This document shows, in pieces, positions 19,341 through 28,319 of a stretch of 64,000 bases of DNA. The position numbers and the translations under genes were made by a program. The notes under the pieces are model-generated. The model saw nothing but the letters and a program-made list of their open reading frames with translations. It had not been told where the DNA came from and made no database searches. Every line of letters starts with the position of its first letter. The stretch's first letter is position 1. The stretch covers positions 1-64,000 of the forward strand of contig UPXV01000005.1 in the NCBI GenBank assembly GCA_900538465.1, written 5' to 3'. The DNA is from an uncultured Erysipelotrichaceae bacterium. GTDB taxonomy: Bacteria; Bacillota_I; Bacilli_A; Erysipelotrichales; Coprobacillaceae.

Positions 19341-20546
19341 ATGGAATCTTTAAGAGAATTATATAAGGCGGGGGTAGGACCTTCATCTTCACATACAATG
19401 GGGCCTCAACGGGCAGCTCAAAAAGTATTGGAAATGTATCCAAATGCAACTCGTTTTCATGTAGATTTACATGGTTCTTTGGCTTTAACAGGAAAAGGAC
19501 ATTTAACAGATTATATTATTGAACAGACTTTTGCACCTATTCCAGTGACATTTTCATTTAAAAGTGAAGCATTACCATTTCATCCCAATGGAATGATTAT
19601 CCATATTTATAATGATTTAAATGAAGAATTGGATGCTGTGGAAGTTTATTCTGTAGGTGGAGGTTCTATTTTATTTAAAGGAGATATGGCACAAGTACCT
19701 ATTCAAGTTTATCAACAAAATACAATGGCAGAGATATTAGATTATGTTGATAAACATGGAATTTCTTTATATGAATATGTTTTAGAAAATGAAGGAGAAG
19801 ATTTTGATCATTTTCTTTCAGATATTTTAGAAGCCATGTTTACAAGTGTTGAAAATGGACTTAAAAAAGAAGGTATTATTCAAGGAAAACTTAAAATCAA
19901 AAGAGTTGCGAAGTCGATGTTTCAACAAGCACAAAATACACGCAGAGAAGCTGATAGAGAAAGATTATTTATCTCTAGTTATGCTTATGCAGTTGCTGAA
20001 GAGAATGCTGATGGTGGACAAATTGTGACTGCTCCAACATGTGGAGCAAGTGGAATTATGCCAGCTATTTTGTATTATTGTCATAAGCAGTTACATATTG
20101 AAAAGAAAGATTTAATCAAAGCTCTTGCGATTGGTGGTCTATTTGGTAATGTTGTTAAAACCAATGCAACAATTTCTGGTGCTGATGGTGGTTGTCAAGC
20201 AGAAGTGGGAACAGCTTGTGCAATGGCAGCTGCAACTATGGCTTGGATTTATGAATTAAATAATTCTTTGATTGAATATGCTGCTGAAATGGGATTGGAA
20301 CATAATCTTGGGTTAACATGTGATCCTGTTGGAGGATATGTACAAATTCCATGTATTGAAAGAAATGGCTATGGTTCACTTCGTGCATTGGATGCTGCGA
20401 TGTTAGCAAAACAACTTGGTTATTTGCGTAAAAATAAGGTTTCATTTGATGCAATTGTACGTGTTATGAAAGAAACAGGAAAAGATTTATCAAGCGCTTA
20501 TAAAGAGACTTCTTTAGGTGGGCTTGCAAAGGAATTTGGTTTATAA
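19341..20546 (+). CDS. sdaA: L-serine dehydratase, iron-sulfur dependent, single chain
   Basis: 401 residues deaminating L-serine to pyruvate and ammonia. The beta-type domain is N-terminal (GVGPSSSHTMGPQRAA, about 1-150) and the alpha-type catalytic domain C-terminal. Cysteines able to hold the 4Fe-4S cluster are in TAPTCGASG, TCDPVGG and IPCIERN. B. subtilis uses two genes (sdaAA/sdaAB), so this is the fused form. Overlaps hemW by one base. Its place between holA and hemW, where rpsT or lepA often sit, is atypical. Confidence 0.92.
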   Translation: MESLRELYKAGVGPSSSHTMGPQRAAQKVLEMYPNATRFHVDLHGSLALTGKGHLTDYIIEQTFAPIPVTFSFKSEALPFHPNGMIIHIYNDLNEELDAVEVYSVGGGSILFKGDMAQVPIQVYQQNTMAEILDYVDKHGISLYEYVLENEGEDFDHFLSDILEAMFTSVENGLKKEGIIQGKLKIKRVAKSMFQQAQNTRREADRERLFISSYAYAVAEENADGGQIVTAPTCGASGIMPAILYYCHKQLHIEKKDLIKALAIGGLFGNVVKTNATISGADGGCQAEVGTACAMAAATMAWIYELNNSLIEYAAEMGLEHNLGLTCDPVGGYVQIPCIERNGYGSLRALDAAMLAKQLGYLRKNKVSFDAIVRVMKETGKDLSSAYKETSLGGLAKEFGL

Positions 20547-21631
20547 TGAAATCTTTATATGTTCATATTCCTTTTTGCGATCATATTTGTGCTTATTGTG
20601 ATTTTTGTAAAGTCTTTTATAAAGAGGATTGGGCAGAGCAATATTTAGATGCTTTGTTATTTGAAATACAAGATAAAAATATTCATGGTCAGTTTGATAC
20701 AATTTATATTGGTGGTGGAACACCGAGTTGTTTATCTGTTCAACAGTTAGAAAAACTTTTTCTGATTTTAAAACCTTATACAAAAAAAGTTCAAGAATAT
20801 AGTATTGAAGTGAATCCTGAATCCATGAATGAAGAAAAACTAGATATATTTATCAAATATGGCATCAATCGTTTGAGTATTGGCGTCCAAACTTTTCAAG
20901 ATTCTCTTTTACAACAAATTGAAAGACATCATTCATCTTTACAGGCTAAGGAACTTATTCAAATGGCTAAAAGAAAAGGAATAGAAGATATCAATGTTGA
21001 TTTGATTTATGGTTTACCACATCAAACGTTATCAGATATTGATGAAGATATTGCATTGATTCAAGAACTTCAAATTGCACATTTATCGATCTATTCATTA
21101 ATTTTAGAAGACCATACACTTTTAAAGAATCAAGGTTATCAACCATTGAATGATGAAGAGGATGCATTGTGGTATCAACATATTAATCAAAAACTTCAAG
21201 ATATAGGATTTATACATTATGAAGTGAGTAATTATTATTTACAAAAACCTTCTCTTCATAATTTGGTTTATTGGCATTATCAAGATTATGAAGGAATTGG
21301 ACTTTCAGCACATTCTTTAAAAAATCATCACCGCTATGAAAACACGAATAGTCTTACTCAATATTTAAAACATCATTATTTGAAAGAAGATATTCTTTTA
21401 TCAAAGGATGATGAGTTATTTGAAAAGATTATGATGGGATTAAGATTGATAAAGGGTATTTCTATTGATGAGATGAATGCTTTGTTTGAAATTGATTTTT
21501 TGAATCTTTATCAAAAAACAATTGATAAATATCTAAGTTTAAAGATGCTAGAAATAAAAGATGGTTATTTAAAAACAACATCTTTAGGAATGAATTATTT
21601 AAATACAATTTTAATAGATTTTCTAGATTAA
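20546..21631 (+). CDS. hemW: radical SAM heme chaperone HemW
   Basis: 361 residues. The radical-SAM cluster motif is CDHICAYC (Cys 11, 15 and 18), preceded by HIPF. It also has the HemW motif HNLVYWHYQDYEGIGLSAHS and a C-terminal winged-helix part. HemW resembles HemN but delivers heme to respiratory enzymes. In many Firmicutes hemW lies next to hrcA; here about 15 kb of bacteriocin genes intervene. Confidence 0.92.
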   Translation: MKSLYVHIPFCDHICAYCDFCKVFYKEDWAEQYLDALLFEIQDKNIHGQFDTIYIGGGTPSCLSVQQLEKLFLILKPYTKKVQEYSIEVNPESMNEEKLDIFIKYGINRLSIGVQTFQDSLLQQIERHHSSLQAKELIQMAKRKGIEDINVDLIYGLPHQTLSDIDEDIALIQELQIAHLSIYSLILEDHTLLKNQGYQPLNDEEDALWYQHINQKLQDIGFIHYEVSNYYLQKPSLHNLVYWHYQDYEGIGLSAHSLKNHHRYENTNSLTQYLKHHYLKEDILLSKDDELFEKIMMGLRLIKGISIDEMNALFEIDFLNLYQKTIDKYLSLKMLEIKDGYLKTTSLGMNYLNTILIDFLD

Positions 21632-21663
21632 AAGATATTACATATTTGTGATATCTTTTTTAG
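21632..21663 (+). terminator. terminator after hemW, left edge of the accessory island
   Basis: A 12-bp stem (AAAGATATTACA pairing TGTGATATCTTT, one T-G) with a TATT loop and T6. Confidence 0.92.
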
Positions 21664-21710
21664 CAAAATAGGACTACCATTTTATTGATGTTTCTAAAGC
21701 AAAAATATTG

Positions 21711-21719
21711 TGATATAAT
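21711..21719 (+). promoter_or_regulatory. extended -10 promoter of the regulator-kinase pair
   Basis: TGATATAAT (TG plus TATAAT at 21714-21719) without a good -35 box. No LytTR-type repeat is visible here, so basal expression of the sensing pair is likely. Confidence 0.6.
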
Positions 21720-21737
21720 TGGCAAGAGGTGGGGCCT

Positions 21738-22457
21738 GTGAATACTTTAAAAATCGCAATTTGTGATGATGAACAGTGTATGACAAAAAAAGTACATAAT
21801 TATTTAAAATTATATTTTTCTAAACAACATATTGCTGTTCATTATACTTTTTTTACTGATGGAGTGTATTTACTTAATTCAGATGAAATTTTCGATATTA
21901 TTATTTTGGATATTGAAATGAACATTATTAACGGAATTGAAGTGAAAGAACAAATTTGTAAGAAGAGAATCCATTCTAAAATTATTTTTTTGACAAGTCA
22001 TAGAGATATGGCGATAGATTCAGTTGGTCGAAATGTATATGGCTTTGTTCCTAAAGATGAAATGGATAGATTAGAAAGACATTTGAATACAATTATGAAT
22101 GAATATAAAGCTCATCAATTAATCACAATTACAGGTGAAAATATAGATATTTATCATATTGCTTATATTCATTCATCAGCAGGCTACTGTTATTTTTACG
22201 ATATTGAAGGAAATGAAAAAGTATTTAGAATTCTACTCAATAAAGTGGAGGATATGTTACCTCAAAAAAAGAATTTTATGCGAATTCATCAGTCATATAT
22301 TGTTAATTTTGATTATGTACAAAAATGTTCATATGGTCAAGTAGAACTCAAAAAAGAAAAAGGTGGTCTTTTATATTTACCTGTTTCTCGAAAATATACA
22401 AATGAAGTTTTTGAAAGTTATGTTCGTTACAAGAAAGAAAGGTGCAGGTATGGTTAA
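21738..22457 (+). CDS. LytTR-family response regulator
   Basis: 239 residues. Receiver domain (about 1-120) with acidic pair CDDE, phospho-acceptor Asp58 in IIILDIEM, Thr/Ser in FLTSH and the conserved Lys in FVPKDE. LytTR DNA-binding domain (about 135-235) with FMRIHQSYIVNFDYV and LPVSRKYTNEV, as in AgrA/ComE. The start is GTG 21738, correctly spaced from AGAGGTGGGG; a GTG at 21729 would lie inside that site. Overlaps the kinase gene by 8 bases. It probably binds the two direct-repeat operators at 23.77 and 30.65 kb. Confidence 0.9.
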   Translation: MNTLKIAICDDEQCMTKKVHNYLKLYFSKQHIAVHYTFFTDGVYLLNSDEIFDIIILDIEMNIINGIEVKEQICKKRIHSKIIFLTSHRDMAIDSVGRNVYGFVPKDEMDRLERHLNTIMNEYKAHQLITITGENIDIYHIAYIHSSAGYCYFYDIEGNEKVFRILLNKVEDMLPQKKNFMRIHQSYIVNFDYVQKCSYGQVELKKEKGGLLYLPVSRKYTNEVFESYVRYKKERCRYG

Positions 22458-23754
22458 TTTATCTTGGGTTTTGATGCAATTTATAGATTGTTTTTTATAT
22501 CTTTTCTTAGCACATTCCATTTTTGGAGACAAAGTAAGCGGTAATAAGAAAATATGTGTTATTTTTATATGTATAGCAATTGTAGGATTGATAATTGAAT
22601 ACTATACTCCTATCAAAGTGATATTTCTTTTACCAGTAATTCTTTTATTTATGATGTTACATATACCTTTTATTCGAAGATTAATAATGATTTTTTTAAT
22701 TATATGTATTGTTATGGCTATTCAACAATATTTGGCGTTATCATTGTTTCCTTATGAAATTATGGAAGATAGTTTTCAAATCGATTTATATAGCATTTGT
22801 TGTGCTGTTGTTATTATTGGTGTATCTTTGCTAATAAGATATATACGAATTCATTCTCAATCTACAATTCATTTATCAGATATACCTTCATATATTTATA
22901 TGAACATTATACTTGGAGTATGTGCGGGTATACTTCCATTAAGTCTTGTTAATTATTTGGAAAATGAAATTCCTATTCGGTTAAGAACATCAATATTATG
23001 TGTTTCATATTTTTCAATAATATGTAGTCTTGTGACTGTCTTTATTTTTGTGAAAAATTATAAAGAAAAGGATAGTTTAAAGAAAGAAAATGAATTAAAA
23101 AATGATCTCTTAACTATGCAAGAACGTTATTTTCGTGAAACTGTTAAAAATTATGATTATTTAAGAAAATTTAGACATGATATACAAGGACATTTTAGAA
23201 TTATTTCACAATTGGAAAATCAGAAATCATATGATGAACTTCATATTTATATACAAAAACTAAAAAAGACAGTCCAAAAACAACAAATTTTTCAATGTCC
23301 AAATAATCACATTTCCGCAATTGTGAATTCATATATAGAAGATATGAAAAAAGAAAATATTGAATTGAATATCATGTATAATGTCATAGGATTTTTTCAG
23401 ATTGATGTTATAGATTTGGATTCACTTGTTTATAATTTATTGAGTAATGCTTTTGAAGCAGAAAAGGAAGTCGTTTCAAATCAAAAGAAAGTCGATTTAA
23501 AATTTATGGGAAGTCGAAATGATTTACTTATAGAAATTACAAATGATGTAAAAGATATAGATTGTATTGATTATATAAGAAATAATAAAACATCGAAAAA
23601 GAATAAATTAAATCATGGTATAGGAACAGAAAATATTTGGGATATTGTTCATAAGTATAATGGTGATATTGACATGCATTTAGAACAAAAAAGATTATGC
23701 ATTGAAGTTTTTTTGAATAATGTTATCAATTTTGAAAAGGAAGATGAAATGTAA
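22450..23754 (+). CDS. AgrC/ComD-like sensor histidine kinase (GHKL type)
   Basis: 434 residues. Six or so membrane segments occupy the first 200 residues. Then come a short coiled linker, the phospho-accepting His243 in FRHDIQGHFR (the HPK10 pattern), an N-box LVYNLLSNAFEAEKE and a G-box HGIGTENIWDIVHKYNGDI. HPK10 kinases sense peptide pheromones and pair with LytTR regulators. The ATG at 22450 follows AAAGGTG; the frame is open further upstream but lies inside the regulator gene. The ligand is unknown; see the peptide at 23861. Confidence 0.88.
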   Translation: MVNLSWVLMQFIDCFLYLFLAHSIFGDKVSGNKKICVIFICIAIVGLIIEYYTPIKVIFLLPVILLFMMLHIPFIRRLIMIFLIICIVMAIQQYLALSLFPYEIMEDSFQIDLYSICCAVVIIGVSLLIRYIRIHSQSTIHLSDIPSYIYMNIILGVCAGILPLSLVNYLENEIPIRLRTSILCVSYFSIICSLVTVFIFVKNYKEKDSLKKENELKNDLLTMQERYFRETVKNYDYLRKFRHDIQGHFRIISQLENQKSYDELHIYIQKLKKTVQKQQIFQCPNNHISAIVNSYIEDMKKENIELNIMYNVIGFFQIDVIDLDSLVYNLLSNAFEAEKEVVSNQKKVDLKFMGSRNDLLIEITNDVKDIDCIDYIRNNKTSKKNKLNHGIGTENIWDIVHKYNGDIDMHLEQKRLCIEVFLNNVINFEKEDEM

Positions 23755-23768
23755 TTCTTCCTTTTTTT
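23735..23768 (+). terminator. terminator after the kinase gene
   Basis: AAAGGAAGA pairs TCTTCCTTT around the end of the kinase gene, followed by T7. It isolates the sensor pair from the exporter operon, which has its own promoter. Confidence 0.88.
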
Positions 23769-23773
23769 ACTGT

Positions 23774-23839
23774 CAAATATGACAAAATAACGTTAAATAT
23801 GACAAATAAATCGTTAAAAATAATATTCCTTTGTATGTT
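23774..23839 (+). promoter_or_regulatory. LytTR-type operator and promoter of the exporter operon
   Basis: Two direct copies of AAATATGACAAA start at 23775 and 23795, 20 bp (two helical turns) apart, the arrangement bound by LytTR dimers. The -10-like TATGTT (23834-23839) begins 39 bp after the second copy, with no -35 box, as expected of an activated promoter. The same pair with identical spacing occurs at 30653-30717. A short peptide gene and the exporter genes follow. Confidence 0.8.
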
Positions 23840-23860
23840 AAATGCAAGGAGGCGATTTAT

Positions 23861-23908
23861 ATGTGTAGATATTTTTGGAGTTGGTTATTTAAATTTTGGG
23901 GATGTTAA
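23861..23908 (+). CDS. 15-residue aromatic peptide with Cys near both ends
   Basis: ORF MCRYFWSWLFKFWGC, with an excellent AAGGAGG site at 23846-23852 and ATG eight bases later. Seven of 15 residues are Trp, Phe or Tyr; two are basic. It is the first gene after the LytTR-controlled promoter and ends 20 bases before the exporter gene. It lacks a double-glycine leader, so the C39 exporter should not process it. Removal of Met would leave Cys at both termini, suited to a disulfide or other ring. Possible roles are pheromone, small membrane-active peptide, or translated leader controlling the operon. I do not recognise the sequence. Confidence 0.65.
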   Translation: MCRYFWSWLFKFWGC

Positions 23909-23928
23909 AAAGGAAGGAAGGATGAGAG

Positions 23929-26139
23929 ATGCTAAAAAAATATCAATGTACAATGCAACATGATGCATCTGATTGTGCTGCAGCTGCCATGTCAACAGTT
24001 CTTTTAAGATATAAACAAGAATTATCTTTGATGAAGATTAGAGAAATAATAGGAACCGATCTTTATGGAACAAGTGTAAAAGGAATTGTTAGTGGCTTTG
24101 AAACATTAAATTTCCAAGTGAAAGCATTACGTGTGGATATAAAAGATTTAGATGAAGGTGTTACATATCCCGCAATTGCACAGGTTCATACTCAAGAGGG
24201 ATTAGATCATTTTGTTGTGATTCAAAAAGTGAGAAAAGATTGTTTTTTTATTTCTGATCCAGCAAAAGGAAATTATAAAATGACAAGAGAAAAATTTCAG
24301 GAGACATTTACAAATGTTCTCATTGTTATGGTTCCTACATCAGAATTTGAAAAGATAAAATATAAGGATAAAGGAATGTGGGACTTATTCTGTGCATTAA
24401 TTTTGCCACAAAAGAAATTACTTGGAACAATTATACTGTCAAGTCTCGTATTAAGCATTATTGGTATTTTATCAAGTACTTTTTCTAAAGTACTTATGGA
24501 TGAGATTATTCCATATCAATTGAAAAATAAACTATATGTATTTCTTTTGGCATATGGATTAATTGTTCTTGTTCAAAATTTATTATCAGCATTTAGACAA
24601 CAAATTATATTATTTCTTTCAAGAAAGGTTGATATCCCATTGTTAATGGGATATTACAACCATATTATTCATCTACCATACCAATTCTTTGCTTCAAGAA
24701 GAGTTGGTGATATTATTACAAGATTTCAAGATGCGATGATGATTAAAGATATTTTTACAAATGTATCTGTATCTTTGATTTTAGATATAGTTTTATCATT
24801 AATTACAGGTATTATTTTATTTAATCTTAACTCGAGCCTGTTTTTTATATTGATAGGTATGGTTATTGTTGATATTATTCTTATCTATATTTTTAAAAAA
24901 CCATATAAAAAATTGAATTATGAACAAATGGAATCAAATGCAATGCTCAACAGTCATTTAATAGAATCAATGCAGAATATTGAAACAGTGAAATCACAAA
25001 ATGATGAACAACAACAACTTTATAAATTAGAAAACAGATTTGTTTCTCTATTAAAACTTGGTTATAAAGAAGGAACTCTTCAAAATACTCAAGGTGTTGT
25101 TTCTAGTTTTATTGATTCATTAGGTGGGTTAATTTTTATGGGAATAGGAGCAATGTTTATCATTGATGGAAAAATGAGTATAGGAGATTTACTTGTTTTT
25201 CAAACTTTGAGTCAATATTTTACAGAACCAGTACAAAGTTTGGTGTCTTTACAACTTACATTTCAAGAAGCAAATATTGCTATGAAAAGATTAAATGAGT
25301 TAATGTCTTTAAAAAGAGAAGATGAAGAGGAAAATGGATTTATTGAAAACATTGATTTATCAGGAGATATTCATTTTGAGAAAGTTAATTTTGCTTATGG
25401 ATCAAGACCGCCCGTCATTAACGATTTTAACTTGGTTATTCCAAGTGGAAAGAGAGTTGCCTTGGTGGGCGAAAGTGGTGCTGGGAAAAGCACTATTGCC
25501 AAATTGTTGTTGAAGTTTATGGAAATAAATGAAGGAAAAATTATTATTGATGGATATGATATACGCGATGTAAAAGGATCTTATTTAAGAAAGAAGATTG
25601 CGTATATACCACAAAATATAGAATTATTTACAGGAACGATTATTGATAATTTAAAAGTGGGAAATCCAAATGCAAAGTATGAAGAGATTATTGCAGCATG
25701 TCGCAAAGCTGGTGCTCATTCTTTTATTGAGAAATTACCTAATCGCTATGGTTCGTTTGTAGAAGAAGGAGGAAGTAATTTCTCGGGTGGTGAGAAACAA
25801 AGGATTGCTATTGCACGAGCTATTTTATCTCATTCACAAATTTTTATCTTTGATGAAGCAACAAGTCATTTGGATTCATTTAGTGAAAAAAAGATACATG
25901 ATTTATTATTTGATCAAATCCAACATACAACAACGCTTATTATTGCTCATAGACTTTCTACAATTGTTAACTGTGATTTGATTTGTTTTATGGAAAATGG
26001 TCGTGTTCTTGAACAAGGAACACATGATGAATTAATGAAGCTTAATGGGAAATATGCAAAAATGATTTCATTACAAAATATGACAATGAAAAAAATAGAT
26101 AGAGAAGAAAAACGTGAGGAGGAAATGAACTATGGCTAA
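23929..26139 (+). CDS. peptidase-containing ABC transporter for bacteriocin export (PCAT)
   Basis: 736 residues. The N-terminal C39 peptidase (about 1-140) has catalytic Cys16 in QHDASDCAAAAM, His94 in GLDHFVVI and Asp110 in ISDPAKG; it cuts after Gly-Gly. Membrane domain about 150-440. The ATPase has Walker A GESGAGKS, signature FSGGEKQRIAIARA and Walker B IFIFDEATSHLDS. It cleaves and exports the double-glycine precursors encoded downstream. Behind GGAAGGATGAGAG. Overlaps the next gene by 8 bases; forms an exporter with the HlyD-like protein. Confidence 0.95.
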   Translation: MLKKYQCTMQHDASDCAAAAMSTVLLRYKQELSLMKIREIIGTDLYGTSVKGIVSGFETLNFQVKALRVDIKDLDEGVTYPAIAQVHTQEGLDHFVVIQKVRKDCFFISDPAKGNYKMTREKFQETFTNVLIVMVPTSEFEKIKYKDKGMWDLFCALILPQKKLLGTIILSSLVLSIIGILSSTFSKVLMDEIIPYQLKNKLYVFLLAYGLIVLVQNLLSAFRQQIILFLSRKVDIPLLMGYYNHIIHLPYQFFASRRVGDIITRFQDAMMIKDIFTNVSVSLILDIVLSLITGIILFNLNSSLFFILIGMVIVDIILIYIFKKPYKKLNYEQMESNAMLNSHLIESMQNIETVKSQNDEQQQLYKLENRFVSLLKLGYKEGTLQNTQGVVSSFIDSLGGLIFMGIGAMFIIDGKMSIGDLLVFQTLSQYFTEPVQSLVSLQLTFQEANIAMKRLNELMSLKREDEEENGFIENIDLSGDIHFEKVNFAYGSRPPVINDFNLVIPSGKRVALVGESGAGKSTIAKLLLKFMEINEGKIIIDGYDIRDVKGSYLRKKIAYIPQNIELFTGTIIDNLKVGNPNAKYEEIIAACRKAGAHSFIEKLPNRYGSFVEEGGSNFSGGEKQRIAIARAILSHSQIFIFDEATSHLDSFSEKKIHDLLFDQIQHTTTLIIAHRLSTIVNCDLICFMENGRVLEQGTHDELMKLNGKYAKMISLQNMTMKKIDREEKREEEMNYG

Positions 26140-26599
26140 ATTAGAAGTCCTTGAAAATAAAAAATTAGTTTTAAAAGATGTATTAAAAAAAGAATTAAGG
26201 GGAGTTTCATTGGAAAATATTGATAAAGAAATTCAAAAGTTTGTTAATAAATTAGATATTTTAAAAGTTCAAATGTATGGACCTTTGGTGATTAAAAGTT
26301 GTGGAACAAATATTTCTGATGATGGTGATATATCAAGTGATTATGATTTATTAGTCCAAGCACATGATTATAAACAGTATAAAAATCAGTTTGAAATTGT
26401 TGAAAGATTAGAATGCCCTCATTGCGTATATGTTCATTTTGAAGGTGATCCTCTAGAAATCAATTTTGCAAATACAAAACTAGATTTGTATTTTTATGAA
26501 AATGACCTAGAAAGTAATGGAGAAGCTTATACTGTTTGTATTCATGAGAGTGATGATTATGTTATTACTGATTTATTTAGACCGGTGATTCAAATATGA
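26132..26599 (+). CDS. GyrI-like/effector-binding-domain protein
   Basis: 155 residues, starting behind GAGGAGG and overlapping genes on both sides (8 and 4 bases), so it belongs to the exporter operon. The pattern MYGPLVIKSCGTN, then VYVHFEGDPLEI, then GEAYTVCIHESDDYV and a final DLFRPV resembles the GyrI/AraC effector-binding fold that binds small hydrophobic molecules. A CPHC pair is present. No DNA-binding domain. It may bind the precursor or modulate export or self-protection; function unproven. Confidence 0.6.
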   Translation: MAKLEVLENKKLVLKDVLKKELRGVSLENIDKEIQKFVNKLDILKVQMYGPLVIKSCGTNISDDGDISSDYDLLVQAHDYKQYKNQFEIVERLECPHCVYVHFEGDPLEINFANTKLDLYFYENDLESNGEAYTVCIHESDDYVITDLFRPVIQI

Positions 26600-27858
26600 A
26601 ACTTTATCAAAAATCTGAACTTAAAGATTCACGTATTTTCTTTGATAAACAACCACCAATGTTTTTAACAATTTTTATTGTTTTTGTATTAATGATACTG
26701 ATGTTAACAATCTGGATGAGTTCTTGGATGGGCAAATCATATATAGTTGAAGCTTCAGGAACAATTACAACAACTGACAATATGTATGTAAGTGCACTAT
26801 CTGATGGCGTATTAACGTCATTGAAAGTAAAGGAAGGACAATATATTGATAAAGGTGATGTTTTATTGGAAATTTCAAGTGGTAGTGAAGGGATACAATA
26901 TCAGTCATTCCAAAAACAAATTAAAGATACAAAAGCCAAAATATCAGCTATTGATAAATATATCGATTCACTAAATAGTCATCAAAATAAAATGTCTAAC
27001 TCTGGTATAGAACAAGAATATTATGAAAAAGTAAGATATTATTTTTCAATATTAAAAGAAGAAAATGCATCAAAAGAAAATAATCAACGATCATTGAAAC
27101 AAAAAGAGGAAAAGAAAATAAAAAAAGAACAAGAAATTCAATCTTTAAAAGATCAAATTTCTAAGTTGAAAGATAGTGAAGAAGATAAACTCAAAAAAGA
27201 AGAACTCAATTCAACATTGGAAACAAAACAATCAGAATTAGAATCATTTCAAGAAGAAATTAATCAATTGAATCAAACAACTTCATCTCAAGCTGAGCAA
27301 ACAAAAATCCAGTTAATCAGTGAAGCTGGGAATACTAGAACAACTTTACAATCATCAATAGTAGAGTTAGAAGGACAATTAAAAGCTTATCAATCTCAAG
27401 ATAAACTTACCATTGTAGAAGCAAATCAAAGTGGCTACGTTCATTATCTTTCTACATTAAAAGAAGGTATTACAATTCAAAAAGGACAAACAGTTGCTGA
27501 AATCAGTACAAATAAAGAAAATCAAATGATAGTAGAAGCATACATACAAGCATCAGACATATCAAAGGTTCAATTAAACAATGATGTCAAAGTTGCTATT
27601 GATGGAGTTAATATTCAAAAGTATGGAACATTAAATGGAAAACTGATTTCAATAGATTCAGGAACTTTAACGCAAGAAACTCAACAAGGAAATGTTGTTT
27701 TGTATAAGTGTTTGATTTCATTAGACAAAAAACAGCTTCAGGCGACAGATGGAACAAAAATTAATGCTATTAAATCTATGCCGGTTGTTGCAAGAATAGT
27801 CTATGAAAAAGAAACATATTTAGATTGGCTGTTAGAATTATTGAGTTTTAGAAATTAA
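26596..27858 (+). CDS. HlyD-family accessory protein of the bacteriocin exporter
   Basis: 420 residues. Short cytoplasmic N-terminus, one membrane segment (about 25-46), a lipoyl-like half (LKVKEGQYIDKGDVLLEISSG), a long Lys/Glu/Gln-rich coiled coil (about 110-255), the second lipoyl half (VHYLSTLKEGITIQKGQTVAEI) and a beta-barrel. This is the layout of LcnD/BlpB-type adaptors. Its last 16 codons lie within the 196-bp sequence that is repeated at 29463. Confidence 0.9.
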   Translation: MKLYQKSELKDSRIFFDKQPPMFLTIFIVFVLMILMLTIWMSSWMGKSYIVEASGTITTTDNMYVSALSDGVLTSLKVKEGQYIDKGDVLLEISSGSEGIQYQSFQKQIKDTKAKISAIDKYIDSLNSHQNKMSNSGIEQEYYEKVRYYFSILKEENASKENNQRSLKQKEEKKIKKEQEIQSLKDQISKLKDSEEDKLKKEELNSTLETKQSELESFQEEINQLNQTTSSQAEQTKIQLISEAGNTRTTLQSSIVELEGQLKAYQSQDKLTIVEANQSGYVHYLSTLKEGITIQKGQTVAEISTNKENQMIVEAYIQASDISKVQLNNDVKVAIDGVNIQKYGTLNGKLISIDSGTLTQETQQGNVVLYKCLISLDKKQLQATDGTKINAIKSMPVVARIVYEKETYLDWLLELLSFRN

Positions 27859-28002
27859 TGTGGTATAAAGTAGAGTATACACCAACTCTATTTTATATAA
27901 AAATTGGTAAAGAAAAGGAGGAAAAATTATGGAAATGACAATGAATTTACCAAGAAATTATGTAGAAATTGAAGAAGAGGAGATGATGTATTTAGATGGT
28001 GG
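27807..28002 (+). repeat. 196-bp exact repeat, copy 1 (HlyD end, spacer, bacteriocin leader)
   Basis: Identical base for base to 29463-29658, offset 1656. It covers the end of the HlyD-like gene, a spacer holding a TAGAGT/ACTCTA hairpin, the ribosome site AAGGAGG and the whole leader. It ends at the GG of the second glycine codon, where the cores diverge. Confidence 0.97.
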
Positions 28003-28306
28003 TACTACATATAGAGGATTTGCTGCTGCTAGACAAATCTCTAATATGATTGCGGCATCAATAGGCTGGGCATTGAGTGCATCTAAATTGTCAAAATACT
28101 GTTTGGCTGCAGCAGGAAGTGGTGTAGGTTTGGCTATATCAGTTATTTGTGCATTAGGTGTATCTATGTCAGTTGTAAATTCAATCTGGGGATTAGCAAT
28201 GGTTGGAGCAGCAATGTATTATTATAGAAGACAAGGTGGATTTAAAAGTACAGAAGTATCAGTATTTGGATATACACTTTGGTCATATGTAAAACCGTTG
28301 CGATAA
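27929..28306 (+). CDS. double-glycine bacteriocin precursor 1
   Basis: 125 residues. A 25-residue leader begins MEMTMNLPRNYVEI and ends MMYLDGG. Relative to the cut it has Ile-12, Glu-8, Met-7, Leu-4, Gly-2, Gly-1, the positions C39 peptidases read. The core of about 100 residues is Gly/Ala/Ser-rich with hydrophobic stretches (CLAAAGSGVGLAISVICALG) and a basic, aromatic tail. It fits large class II pore-forming bacteriocins. AAGGAGG precedes the ATG. Transcribed from the exporter operon, or by read-through of a weak hairpin. The small membrane protein downstream is its likely immunity partner. Confidence 0.85.
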   Translation: MEMTMNLPRNYVEIEEEEMMYLDGGTTYRGFAAARQISNMIAASIGWALSASKLSKYCLAAAGSGVGLAISVICALGVSMSVVNSIWGLAMVGAAMYYYRRQGGFKSTEVSVFGYTLWSYVKPLR

Positions 28307-28319
28307 GGAAAATTAAAAG

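Noticed and set aside
27866..27900. TAGAGT/ACTCTA hairpin in the 196-bp repeat as a strong terminator
   Set aside because: Only a 6-bp AT-rich stem with an interrupted T tail; at most a weak attenuator, so not listed separately.
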